A DNA stretch of 14,009 nucleotides, taken from the NCBI GenBank assembly GCA_900553845.1, contig USEW01000030.1, positions 1 through 14,009 of the forward strand, in the 5' to 3' direction. Positions 1-6,715 of the stretch are shown piece after piece (positions within the stretch are counted from its first letter, which is position 1; each line of letters opens with the position of its first letter). Made by a program: the position numbers and the translations under genes. Under the pieces are notes generated by a model. The model was given only the letters and a program-made list of their open reading frames with translations, had not been told where the DNA came from and ran no database searches. Origin of the DNA: an uncultured bacterium (GTDB lineage: Bacteria; Cyanobacteriota; Vampirovibrionia; Gastranaerophilales; Gastranaerophilaceae).

Positions 1-1
1 G

Positions 2-529
2 ATAAACATAAATTGTGTTGAACCTGATAAGTTTTATTGTGAAAATTTAAATAAAGAAGGTTTTATCTCGTATCAAAATATTGAGGAAATAAACAAAAAC
101 GAAAAATATGATTTGATATACAGTTTTAATGTTTTGGAGCATATTGAACATGATTATGAAACATTGGTTGATATAAAACAAAAGCTTGCTAAGGATGGCA
201 GATTGCTTTTATATGTTCCTGCATTTAACATTTTATATTCAAAGTTTGATAAAAAGCTTGAACATAAACGCAGGTATTCAAAAAAAGATTTATGTAAAAA
301 GATAGAAAATGCTGGGTATAAAATAAATAAAGTTAAATACGCTGATTCAATAGGTTTTTTATGTGCTATAATATATAAAATATTTATTAATTCAGATAAA
401 TTAAACAAAAAAACTATAGAAATATATGATAGATACTTGTTTCCTGTTTCGCGATTTTTAGATAAAATAGGTTTAGAATATTTATTTGGAAAAAATATAA
501 TTTTAATAGCGCAAATAGATGAAGCTTAA
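2..529 (+). CDS. Class I SAM-dependent methyltransferase, 5'-truncated by window edge
   Basis: The reading frame is open from base 2 to the TAA at 527-529. The gene therefore begins left of the window, and the TTG at 113 is an internal codon, not a start. The visible part has the Rossmann-fold methyltransferase order: an acidic end-of-strand-2 motif (NCVEPD, the SAM-ribose contact), then DLIYSFNVLEHI (strand 4 with the NVLEHI motif), GRLLLYVPA (strand 5) and a KRRYS motif of the kind seen in Methyltransf_11/23 proteins linked to glycan or lipid modification. The glycine-rich motif I lies outside the window. The C-terminus (FGKNIILIAQI) looks like the final beta strand. The substrate cannot be deduced. 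The carbonic anhydrase gene starts 11 bases after the stop, so the two are probably co-transcribed. Confidence 0.85.
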   Translation: MNINCVEPDKFYCENLNKEGFISYQNIEEINKNEKYDLIYSFNVLEHIEHDYETLVDIKQKLAKDGRLLLYVPAFNILYSKFDKKLEHKRRYSKKDLCKKIENAGYKINKVKYADSIGFLCAIIYKIFINSDKLNKKTIEIYDRYLFPVSRFLDKIGLEYLFGKNIILIAQIDEA

Positions 530-540
530 AGAGGTATAAA

Positions 541-1116
541 ATGGCAAAAAACACATTAAAGATATTACTTGATGGTAATAAAAATTTTGTTGAGGGTACT
601 CCTATGGCAATGAATAAATGTTTAACAACATTGCAAAAATATGCGCATAGACAAGCTCCTCATGCTATTGTATTAAGTTGTTCTGATTCCAGAGTTGTGC
701 CTGAAATAATATTTGATGTGGGTATTGGCGAACTTTTTGTTATCCGTTCAGCAGGCATTGCCTTGGGACCAAATATTATTGAAAGTATTGAATATGGTGT
801 TGAACATTTAAGCATCCCCCTTCTTGTATTACTAGGTCACGATGATTGTGGTGTAATGAAGTATGCAGTTGATAATTATCCTAATCCTAAAGAGTATCCA
901 CATTTAATGAGTACGGTGATACCTGTGTTAAAAGAAGATGATTGTCATAATAATCTTGCTAAAGCTCATACAAATTATGTAGCTAGTGTTTTATTGGAAA
1001 AGTCGAAAATATTGAAAGATGCTAGTGATAGTAATAAACTTTTAATAGCTAAGTGTCATTTCAGCTTTGAAACAGGAAAAGTCGAGCTTTTAAATAATAC
1101 TGGTATTTTAAAATGA
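541..1116 (+). CDS. Beta-class carbonic anhydrase
   Basis: A 191-residue protein of typical beta-carbonic anhydrase length; it would interconvert CO2 and bicarbonate in the cytoplasm using zinc. The family signature is clear: SCSDSRVVPE at residues 46-55 supplies Cys47 and the Asp49/Arg51 catalytic pair, and LGHDDCGVM supplies the other two zinc ligands, His100 and Cys103. The segment GELFVIRSAG (63-72) is the usual strand before the active-site helix. No signal peptide is visible. The start is supported by AAAGAGG at 528-534, 6 bases before ATG. It follows the methyltransferase by 11 bases with no terminator between, so it is read as the second gene of that transcript. A bicarbonate supply role for carboxylases is the usual inference for a heterotroph; nothing nearby confirms it. 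Confidence 0.95.
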   Translation: MAKNTLKILLDGNKNFVEGTPMAMNKCLTTLQKYAHRQAPHAIVLSCSDSRVVPEIIFDVGIGELFVIRSAGIALGPNIIESIEYGVEHLSIPLLVLLGHDDCGVMKYAVDNYPNPKEYPHLMSTVIPVLKEDDCHNNLAKAHTNYVASVLLEKSKILKDASDSNKLLIAKCHFSFETGKVELLNNTGILK

Positions 1117-1141
1117 AAAAGGGATACAAAATGTATCCCTT
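1111..1141 (-). terminator. Hairpin between convergent genes, terminator for the 1172-1342 gene
   Basis: A 10-bp perfect stem, AAGGGATACA (1119-1128) with TGTATCCCTT (1132-1141), has a 3-base loop. On the minus strand the stem is followed by TTTTT then CATTTT, so it works best as the terminator of the small minus-strand gene ending at 1172. On the plus strand the tail is TTAAAAAAG, without a T run. It may still slow transcription out of the carbonic anhydrase gene, whose stop codon is directly adjacent. Confidence 0.7.
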
Positions 1142-1171
1142 AAAAAAGAAAGTTAAAATGAAAATCAAAAA

Positions 1172-1342
1172 TTATTTAAGACCCAAAACTTTTCGATACC
1201 AGCTAAAGCTTTCTATTTCAAGTCCATTAAATGTTGTTTTGACGCATTGACGTTTTAAATATTTATTAAAATCATCTTTATACTGGCATTTTAATTCATT
1301 GCTTACTCTTAAAGAATCAGTTACGTTTGATGAATTTGGCAT
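1172..1342 (-). CDS. Small hypothetical protein, 56 residues
   Basis: I do not recognise this gene. Its start is unusually well supported: GGAGGG (minus strand of 1350-1355) lies 7 bases before ATG, the frame is closed by TAA, a T-tailed hairpin follows 30 bases later, and an extended -10 box lies upstream. The protein begins MPNSSNVTDSLRVSNELKC and ends with ESFSWYRKVLGLK. It is lysine-rich with two cysteines (Cys19, Cys33), has no membrane segment or signal peptide, and the middle (KDDFNKYLKRQC) could form one amphipathic helix. It is convergent with the carbonic anhydrase gene and divergent from the phosphorylase-family gene. Function is unknown. Confidence 0.7.
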   Translation of the reverse strand: MPNSSNVTDSLRVSNELKCQYKDDFNKYLKRQCVKTTFNGLEIESFSWYRKVLGLK

Positions 1343-1401
1343 GTTGCGTCCCTCCTATTTTTTACCACATATAATTTATTGAACCTAGCAGATTTTTTTA
1401 A

Positions 1402-1410
1402 ATTATATCA
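1402..1410 (-). promoter_or_regulatory. Extended -10 promoter for the 56-residue gene
   Basis: Minus strand TGATATAAT is a perfect TATAAT with the TGn extension. No good -35 is found at 16-18 bases. Transcription would begin near 1395, giving a leader of about 53 bases that contains the GGAGGG site. Confidence 0.5.
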
Positions 1411-1565
1411 TAAACTTTTTAATTTGGCTAGAGTAAGTTAAGTAATATTAATTTTTTAAGTATAATGATTTACAATACAAAAACTTGAATAAAAAAAGAT
1501 TTAAAGTTATAATTAAAAAGTTCAAAAAACGATTTAAAAAAATTTTGTCTTTTTTTGATAAAGTC

Positions 1566-1594
1566 TTGTATTTATGTTATGTTAATATTATGAT
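1566..1594 (+). promoter_or_regulatory. Sigma-70-type promoter for the phosphorylase-family gene
   Basis: TTGTAT (1566-1571), a 17-base spacer and TATGAT (1589-1594). A second overlapping pair, TTGATA (1555-1560) with TATGTT (1578-1583), also has a 17-base spacer, so either or both may be used. The leader is about 48 bases and ends in the ribosome binding site AAAGAGGGA (1632-1640). Confidence 0.55.
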
Positions 1595-1648
1595 AACAAA
1601 GTACAATAAGTTACGTAGTTAGTAAAATAAAAAAGAGGGAACAAAAGT

Positions 1649-3337
1649 ATGGGTTTACCAAAAGTAGCGTATTTATCAATGGAAATTGCCATGGATCAAT
1701 CACTATGTACATATTCAGGTGGTTTAGGCTTTTTGGCCGGTTCACACATGCAATCAGCAGGTTATTTGCAAATGCCAATGGTTGGTGTAACAATGTTATG
1801 GTCATATGGATATTATGACCAACGTATTGACCACGAAGGTAATGTGGAAGTTGCGTATATTCGCAAACATTATGATTTTTTAACTGATTTGAATGTTGAA
1901 GTTGAAGTTGATACATTTGGAGAAAAAGTTAAAGTAAAAGCTTATCGTGTTGAACCATCATTATTTGGTACTTGTCCTGTGTATCTTCTAACAACTGATA
2001 TTGAAGGTAATAGTGAATGGGCGCGTAAAATTTCACACAGATTATATGATGGTGATGAAAAAATAAGAATAGCACAAGAAACCGTGCTTGGTATTGCAGG
2101 TGTTCGTGTGTTACAAGCTTGTGGATTAGATTTTGATGTTATTCATATGAATGAAGGTCATGCACTTCCTGCTGCATTTGAGTTGTTACGTCAATATAAT
2201 GGCGATTTAAATGCTGTAAAACAAAAAACAGTATTTACTACACACACTCCTGTGGCTGCAGGTAATGAAGTACATTGGGTAGATACTTTGATGGAAGGCG
2301 GGTTCTTCTCAGGCTGCTCACGTGAAAGAGCTATTGAATTGGGCGGTGAAAATTTCTCATTAACTGTTGCTGCTTTGAGAATGAGCAGAATTGCAAACGC
2401 TGTATCTCAACTTCACGGTTTAGTTGCCAATAAAATGTGGGAATGGGTTGAAGGGCGTTGTCCTATTCGTGCTATTACAAATGCTGTTAACCTTCACTAC
2501 TGGCAAGATGAACGTATGAAAAATGCTAAAACATTTGATGACTTGCTTGATGCTAAGTTTGAAATGAAGCAGAAATTATTTAAATATATTGCTGATACAG
2601 CTGGTAAGCGTTTTGACCCAAATGTCTTGACAATAACTTGGGCTCGCCGTTTTGCTGACTATAAACGTGCTTGGCTTATATTTATGGATAAAGAACGTAT
2701 TACTAAATTGTTAAACGAAAATAAAGTTCAGCTTATCTTTGCTGGTAAGTTCCATCCTGATGATGTTATGGGACGAGAGATGTTTAATAAAATTCTTAAT
2801 ATGTCACACGATTTAAAGAATGTTGTTGTATTGCCAGGCTATGAACTTGAATTATCAGGACGTTTAAAACGTGGGTCTGATATTTGGTTTAACACACCTC
2901 TTCGTCCTTTGGAAGCTTCAGGTACTTCAGGTATGTCAGCTAATATGAATGGAGCTTTACACTTCTCTATTTATGATGGCTGGACTGTTGAAGGAACATT
3001 TCCAGGTATTAACGGATATACTGTTGAATATCCTGGCCTTGATGATGAAATCCCTTGGGAAGAACGTCACTGGAAAGACCACGATTGCATTATGAATATT
3101 TTGGAAAACCAAATTATTCCAACATATTATCACAATAAACTAGAATGGGCTCGTTTGATGCGTCAAGCTATCCGTACAGCAGAAGCTTACTTCAACTCTG
3201 ATAGAATGGTTATTGAATACTATAATCGTATCTATAAACCAATTGCACATGGTGAAGCTTCAAAAGAAATGACTCATGAAATAGGTCAAGTACAATCGCC
3301 AAACCAAGATGCTTGGAATTATTCAAATATTAAGTAG
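1649..3337 (+). CDS. glgP: Alpha-glucan phosphorylase family (GT35) protein lacking the PLP lysine
   Basis: A 562-residue protein of the GT35 glycogen/alpha-glucan phosphorylase family, in the short branch without the N-terminal DUF3417 domain. Family members release glucose-1-phosphate from alpha-1,4-glucan in the cytoplasm. Visible motifs: VAYLSMEIA at the N-terminus, YSGGLGFLAG, NEGHALPA with His171 at the position of the catalytic-site histidine, FTTHTPVAAG, and WARRFADYKR with Arg334 and Lys339 matching the phosphate-contacting Arg569/Lys574 of rabbit muscle phosphorylase. The C-terminal motif is LEASGTSGMSANMNGAL. In characterised phosphorylases the residue after GTxxM is the lysine that binds pyridoxal phosphate (rabbit Lys680); here it is Ser430 (codon TCA at 2936-2938). 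Family membership is secure, but phosphorolysis is uncertain. The start is set by AAAGAGGGA upstream. It is monocistronic, with its own promoter and terminator. Confidence 0.88.
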   Translation: MGLPKVAYLSMEIAMDQSLCTYSGGLGFLAGSHMQSAGYLQMPMVGVTMLWSYGYYDQRIDHEGNVEVAYIRKHYDFLTDLNVEVEVDTFGEKVKVKAYRVEPSLFGTCPVYLLTTDIEGNSEWARKISHRLYDGDEKIRIAQETVLGIAGVRVLQACGLDFDVIHMNEGHALPAAFELLRQYNGDLNAVKQKTVFTTHTPVAAGNEVHWVDTLMEGGFFSGCSRERAIELGGENFSLTVAALRMSRIANAVSQLHGLVANKMWEWVEGRCPIRAITNAVNLHYWQDERMKNAKTFDDLLDAKFEMKQKLFKYIADTAGKRFDPNVLTITWARRFADYKRAWLIFMDKERITKLLNENKVQLIFAGKFHPDDVMGREMFNKILNMSHDLKNVVVLPGYELELSGRLKRGSDIWFNTPLRPLEASGTSGMSANMNGALHFSIYDGWTVEGTFPGINGYTVEYPGLDDEIPWEERHWKDHDCIMNILENQIIPTYYHNKLEWARLMRQAIRTAEAYFNSDRMVIEYYNRIYKPIAHGEASKEMTHEIGQVQSPNQDAWNYSNIK

Positions 3338-3360
3338 TTAAAAAATAATTGAATATATTA

Positions 3361-3400
3361 AAATAGAAGCTTTATTATTAAAGTTTCTATTTTTTTATTT
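3361..3400 (+). terminator. Intrinsic terminator of the phosphorylase-family gene
   Basis: A 13-bp stem (3361-3373 with 3380-3392) containing one G-U pair and a 6-base loop ATTATT, followed by TTTTATTT. It begins 23 bases after the stop codon. Confidence 0.85.
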
Positions 3401-3463
3401 AGCGGGCGGCAAGCCCGAAAGAATATTTTATGAAATAAAAAACGGGCTTGCCGCCCGCTTTTT
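3401..3463. repeat. GC-rich 17-bp perfect inverted repeat with T tail
   Basis: AGCGGGCGGCAAGCCCG (3401-3417) and its exact reverse complement (3443-3459) flank a 25-base A/T-rich loop and are followed by TTTTT on the plus strand. The arms are about 80% G+C in an otherwise very AT-rich region. Each arm is itself a small palindrome: CGGGC-GGCAA-GCCCG on the left and CGGGC-TTGCC-GCCCG on the right. It could be a second plus-strand terminator, or a copy of a dispersed palindromic element inserted between the convergent genes. On the minus strand there is no T run after the stem, so it is a poor standard terminator for the Ycf23 gene. Confidence 0.75.
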
Positions 3464-3485
3464 ATTATTTAAATTAAAACTTAAA

Positions 3486-4244
3486 CTAAACAGTTTCGAA
3501 ACATTCTTTTTTGGTTTTTTGAGCTATTTCAACAATTTGAGATGCAGTTGCTGTCATTTCAATAAGTGAATTAAGCTTGTTTATACAAGAGCCTACTCCA
3601 ACAGCACTAGCTCCTGAAGCAAAAGCCATACCAACAGTAGCCACAGTTAAACCGCTTGCTGTCATAACAGGAATTTCAACATTACGAGCAAGTTCAACGG
3701 TATTAGCAATGCTTACTGTTGCCATTTCAATAAGGCCACGTGTATTGTCGTTTTGAACATTAGCAACGCAAGCACCTTCTGTTTGGATTAAGTCAACACC
3801 AAGTTTTTCTAATTCTTGTGCCAATTGTATTTGTTCTTCAACACTAATATGACCAGGAACAGTAACAGACATAAATACACTTTCATCATTTATAAGTTCT
3901 TTTGTCTTTTTTGTTATTTCAAGTATTTGACTTGCATCCATAACTTTGCCTAGTTTATATAAAGCATCATAATTACCAATTTCAATGGCAACATCACCAA
4001 GCCTAACTGCGTTTGCAAGTTCATTTGGGTCAATTGAAGATACAAAAACAGGAAGATTTGTTGTTTCAAGTGCCATTTTTATAATTTTTTCATTAGCACA
4101 CACATCAACAGCTGATGCTTTTGCCATAGTTGCTGCTTTAACTACCATTTTAGCTTTTTCAATATCAAAATTGTTAATACCTGAAATAACCTTTACAGCG
4201 CATTTTTGGCTTAAATGTTGTTTAAAAAGTTCAAGACGACTCAT
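3486..4244 (-). CDS. ycf23: Ycf23/DUF561 family protein
   Basis: A 252-residue protein matching the Ycf23/DUF561 family, a predicted TIM-barrel known from cyanobacteria and red-algal plastids and without an established biochemical role. Recognisable family segments in order are VKVISGINNFD, VDVCANE, LPVFVSS, VAIEIGNYDALY, MSVTVPGHI, DLIQTEG, IPVMTASGL and ASAVGVGS; the last is a phosphate-binding-like loop at the end of the barrel. I chose the ATG at 4242-4244 (MSRLELFKQ). The frame is open to an earlier ATG at 4272-4274, but that stretch contains the AAAGGAG ribosome binding site 8-9 bases before the chosen start, so it is leader. It has its own promoter and is separated from the upstream HEAT-like gene by a terminator. 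It is the strongest lineage marker in the window. Confidence 0.88.
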   Translation of the reverse strand: MSRLELFKQHLSQKCAVKVISGINNFDIEKAKMVVKAATMAKASAVDVCANEKIIKMALETTNLPVFVSSIDPNELANAVRLGDVAIEIGNYDALYKLGKVMDASQILEITKKTKELINDESVFMSVTVPGHISVEEQIQLAQELEKLGVDLIQTEGACVANVQNDNTRGLIEMATVSIANTVELARNVEIPVMTASGLTVATVGMAFASGASAVGVGSCINKLNSLIEMTATASQIVEIAQKTKKECFETV

Positions 4245-4287
4245 TATTTGATTTCTCCTTTTACTACACTTCATTATTACGACTTTT

Positions 4288-4318
4288 ATTATAACATAAT
4301 TTTTGCATTTTGTTGCAA
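4288..4318 (-). promoter_or_regulatory. Promoter of the Ycf23 gene
   Basis: Minus strand TGTTATAAT is an extended -10 with a perfect TATAAT (4288-4293). TTGCAA (4313-4318) lies 19 bases upstream as a weak -35. The predicted transcription start is near 4281, which places the AAAGGAG site in the leader and excludes the ATG at 4274 as a well-initiated start. Confidence 0.55.
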
Positions 4319-4322
4319 TAAT

Positions 4323-4347
4323 AAAACCCGATTTTTAGTCGGGTTTT
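4323..4347 (-). terminator. Terminator downstream of the HEAT-like gene
   Basis: A 9-bp perfect stem, AAAACCCGA (4323-4331) with TCGGGTTTT (4339-4347), has a 7-base loop. On the minus strand the stem ends in TTTTATTATTG. It lies 39 bases after the stop of the minus-strand gene at 4386-4736 and upstream of the Ycf23 promoter, so it closes the preceding transcription unit. Confidence 0.75.
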
Positions 4348-4385
4348 AAAATGTTATTTATGATTAAATAATATTTATTGAATTA

Positions 4386-4736
4386 TTAATGCTGGCTGCA
4401 TTCTATTTCAGAAATTAAATAATTTGCAACCCAAGCCATGTGTTTATTTTTTAAAGCGAACTGTTTTAAATCAGATATTGAATCTTGTCCAATTCGGATT
4501 AAACTCATTGCAATTATTCCACGAACTTGTCCTTTAACTTCATTTAAAGAGTTTACTAAAAATGGAACAGCATTTTTGCCCAAACTAACAATATCATTTT
4601 CAATTTTTGCACGAGTTTTATTATCCTGTGTTACAAAAAGTTCCTCGACAAGTTTTTCAACATATAATTTTTTATTAAAATTAACTTTTTCAACATTATA
4701 ATTTCTGTGATTTTTAATAGCTAAACCTGCTGCCAT
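4386..4736 (-). CDS. Small HEAT-repeat-like protein
   Basis: A 116-residue protein that I cannot assign to a named family. Residues about 42-111 have the helix-turn-helix rhythm of HEAT/ARM repeats: a helix ending in SLGKNAVPFLVNSL (51-64), where LG..AVP.L is the classic HEAT turn, then QVRGIIAMSLIRIG, DSISDLKQFALK and MAWVANYLISEI. That gives about two repeats, probably a protein-binding adaptor. There is no signal peptide. GGAGA (minus strand 4746-4750) lies 9 bases before ATG. It follows uvrC by 94 bases on the same strand with no convincing terminator between; a TATAAT (minus strand 4773-4778) could give it its own promoter. It could be co-transcribed with uvrC, but no repair role is implied by the sequence. 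Confidence 0.75.
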   Translation of the reverse strand: MAAGLAIKNHRNYNVEKVNFNKKLYVEKLVEELFVTQDNKTRAKIENDIVSLGKNAVPFLVNSLNEVKGQVRGIIAMSLIRIGQDSISDLKQFALKNKHMAWVANYLISEIECSQH

Positions 4737-4772
4737 ATTTTATAATCTCCATTACTATATTTCCTTAATTTT

Positions 4773-4778
4773 ATTATA
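4773..4778 (-). promoter_or_regulatory. Possible -10 box for the HEAT-like gene
   Basis: Perfect TATAAT on the minus strand 36 bases before the ATG. No recognisable -35 is seen at the usual distance, so this is a weak call in an A/T-rich gap. Confidence 0.35.
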
Positions 4779-4830
4779 AACGGATATTTCATAAAATTAA
4801 GAAATATTTATAAAATCTTTATATCAATCT

Positions 4831-6654
4831 TTACTCATTTAAATTTTTAAAATATTCAAAAACAGCTTTTGCAGTTCTTTTGTTAACAACAAGCGAAAGT
4901 TCGTCAACTGTTTTTAATTTAATAATTTCAACACTTTTATAAGCTTTTAAGAGGAGTTCTTTTGAATTGTTTGAACAGCCTTTAATGTCATCAAGTACGC
5001 TTTTTGTAGATGATTTTCCTCTTAAATCACGATGAAAAGTTATTGCAAAGCGGTGAGCTTCATCACGTATTTGTTGAAAAAAGTATAAAGCTTTTGAATT
5101 GCGCGGAAAAATAACCGGGTCTTTTTTATGTGGCAAAAAGACTTCTTCTTCACGTTTTGCAAGCGATACTATATTTTGATTTTTTATTCCAAGTTCATCA
5201 AAAATATTGACAACCGAAGAAAGTTGTCCTTTTCCTCCATCAATAATTATTAAATCAGGAAATTTTTCATTATTTTTAAGAAGTTTTGAATACCTTCTTA
5301 ACACAACTTCACTCATTGAAGCAAAGTCATCGGGCTTATCAACAACAGTTTTAATTTTAAATTTTCGATAGGCAGATTTTTTCTTTATTCCGTTTTCAAA
5401 AACTACCATTGAGGCAACTGTATTAGTTCCTTGTATATGAGAAATATCAAAACATTCAACAAGTGATGGAAATTTATTTAAACAAAGTTTTTCCATAATA
5501 TAAGAACCTATTTCATTATAATCGTTTTGTATTTCGTTTAATTTTTTTTGCTTTAATTTTTCCATATAACTTTTTGCGTTCTTTATTCCTAATGTTTTTA
5601 AATCTTCATATTTTTTTGTAGTGCCTTTAATAATTTTTACATGTTTTTTTGCTTTTGAACTTAACCACTGGTTATAAAGTTTTATTGTGTCCTGTTCAAG
5701 TTGATAATTTATTATAATTTCATCAGGAAAATCAATGTTTGACAAAAGTTCGTAGTATTCCTTTAAAAAAAATTCAATAACTTCACTATAATTATCAAGT
5801 GATGAAAAATCAAAAGAAAATTCACGTTTATCAATCAAACGTCCTTCTCTAATTTGAAGAAGGGTAAAACCAAATAAAGTTCCATCATTTAAAAAAGCAA
5901 TGATATCTTGGTTTTTATTGGTATTTTCAAAAACAACCCTTTGTGTTTCAAGTGTTTTTTCAATATCAATATAGCTGTCACGATATTTTGCTGCTTTTTC
6001 ATATTCAAAATTATCTGCACACTTTTGCATTTCCTTTTTTAATTCAGCAATAAGTTCATGTTTTTTTCCAGATAAAAATAACTCAACTTTATTAAGTATT
6101 TTTTTATAATCACCAATAGAAACCATTTTTTGACAAGGGGCGCAGCAACGGCCAATATCGTAATACATGCAAGGTCTTGATTTGAATTTTGGTGTTTTAC
6201 ATTGTTTTAAAGGAAATATTTTTTTTAATAAGTCCAAAGTAGCATACATTGCGCGAGAATCAGTATAAGGACCGAAATATTTACCTTTAATCGGGTTACG
6301 GTTCCCTTTTCTTGCAACTATTACACGAGGATAATCTTCATCTGTTATTATGAAATATGGATATTTTTTATCATCTTTTAATAATACATTATATTTTGGT
6401 TTATATTTTTTTATTAAATGAGATTCTAATATTAAAGCTTCAACTTCTGTGTTTGTGATTATAAATTCGATTTTTACAATTTGCGGCACTAAAACCCGCA
6501 GCTTTGGTGTATCCAAAGTTTTATGAAAATAGCTTAAAACTCTTTTTTTTAAGTTTTTTGCTTTACCTACATAAATTATTTCGTTATTTTTGTCATAATA
6601 TTGATATGATCCGGGTAAATCAGGTAATGTTTTTAATTGCTCATTAATATCCAT
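4831..6654 (-). CDS. uvrC: Excinuclease ABC subunit C
   Basis: A 607-residue UvrC of normal length; it makes both incisions in UvrABC nucleotide excision repair. The GIY-YIG nuclease domain is at about residues 10-95 (GSYQYYD and IIYVGKAKNLKKRV). A four-cysteine cluster (Cys152, Cys162, Cys170 or 171, Cys174) sits where an iron-sulfur cluster has been reported for E. coli UvrC. The UVR (UvrB-binding) motif is at about 195-230. The RNase-H-like nuclease domain has ECFDISHIQG (Asp403), IIDGGKGQL (Asp472) and DEAHRFA (His534). The C-terminal helix-hairpin-helix region (about 553-605) is recognisable but degenerate: the first hairpin reads IKGCSNNSK, where most UvrC proteins have a GIGPKRR-like turn. 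No Shine-Dalgarno precedes the ATG; a TATAAT ends 7 bases before it. It lies 61 bases after the phosphoesterase on the same strand. Confidence 0.96.
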   Translation of the reverse strand: MDINEQLKTLPDLPGSYQYYDKNNEIIYVGKAKNLKKRVLSYFHKTLDTPKLRVLVPQIVKIEFIITNTEVEALILESHLIKKYKPKYNVLLKDDKKYPYFIITDEDYPRVIVARKGNRNPIKGKYFGPYTDSRAMYATLDLLKKIFPLKQCKTPKFKSRPCMYYDIGRCCAPCQKMVSIGDYKKILNKVELFLSGKKHELIAELKKEMQKCADNFEYEKAAKYRDSYIDIEKTLETQRVVFENTNKNQDIIAFLNDGTLFGFTLLQIREGRLIDKREFSFDFSSLDNYSEVIEFFLKEYYELLSNIDFPDEIIINYQLEQDTIKLYNQWLSSKAKKHVKIIKGTTKKYEDLKTLGIKNAKSYMEKLKQKKLNEIQNDYNEIGSYIMEKLCLNKFPSLVECFDISHIQGTNTVASMVVFENGIKKKSAYRKFKIKTVVDKPDDFASMSEVVLRRYSKLLKNNEKFPDLIIIDGGKGQLSSVVNIFDELGIKNQNIVSLAKREEEVFLPHKKDPVIFPRNSKALYFFQQIRDEAHRFAITFHRDLRGKSSTKSVLDDIKGCSNNSKELLLKAYKSVEIIKLKTVDELSLVVNKRTAKAVFEYFKNLNE

Positions 6655-6661
6655 ATAATAT

Positions 6662-6667
6662 ATTATA
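6662..6667 (-). promoter_or_regulatory. -10 box placed for leaderless uvrC transcription
   Basis: Perfect TATAAT on the minus strand with only 7 bases (6655-6661) between it and the ATG. Transcription from it would begin at or next to the A of the start codon. There is no purine-rich ribosome binding site in the gap. The -35 side is pure A/T without a clear match. Confidence 0.5.
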
Positions 6668-6715
6668 CAATATTTTATTTATTTAAAATTAATTACATTA
6701 AAAATAAAAATATGT

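Larger units (their letters stand above)
1343..1648. other. Divergent intergenic region, 306 bases
   Basis: No gene is visible here. The stretch holds the leader and extended -10 box of the small minus-strand gene on its left side, and the promoter and leader of the phosphorylase-family gene on its right side. The middle (about 1430-1540) is almost pure A/T with scattered TATAAT-like words and no convincing ORF or RNA gene. Confidence 0.6.

Noticed and set aside
113..529. Treating TTG at 113 as the start of the methyltransferase
   Set aside because: The frame is open to the window edge, upstream codons encode the expected acidic methyltransferase motif, and no ribosome binding site precedes the TTG.
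1491..1556. Possible long-range pairing of AAAAAAAGA with TCTTTTTTT upstream of the phosphorylase-family gene
   Set aside because: Homopolymer-type pairing over a 50-base loop in A/T-rich DNA is expected by chance.
1611..1916. Minus-strand frame of about 100 codons over the phosphorylase promoter and 5' end
   Set aside because: It is antisense to conserved phosphorylase motifs and to the predicted promoter/leader, with no start signals of its own.
3443..3463. Reading the GC-rich hairpin as the normal terminator of the Ycf23 gene
   Set aside because: On the minus strand the stem is followed by AAATAAAAAAATAG, not a T run.
4245..4274. An upstream in-frame ATG giving ten extra residues (MKCSKRRNQI) on the Ycf23 protein
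   Set aside because: The extra codons contain the AAAGGAG ribosome binding site, correctly spaced for the next ATG, and the family similarity begins after it.
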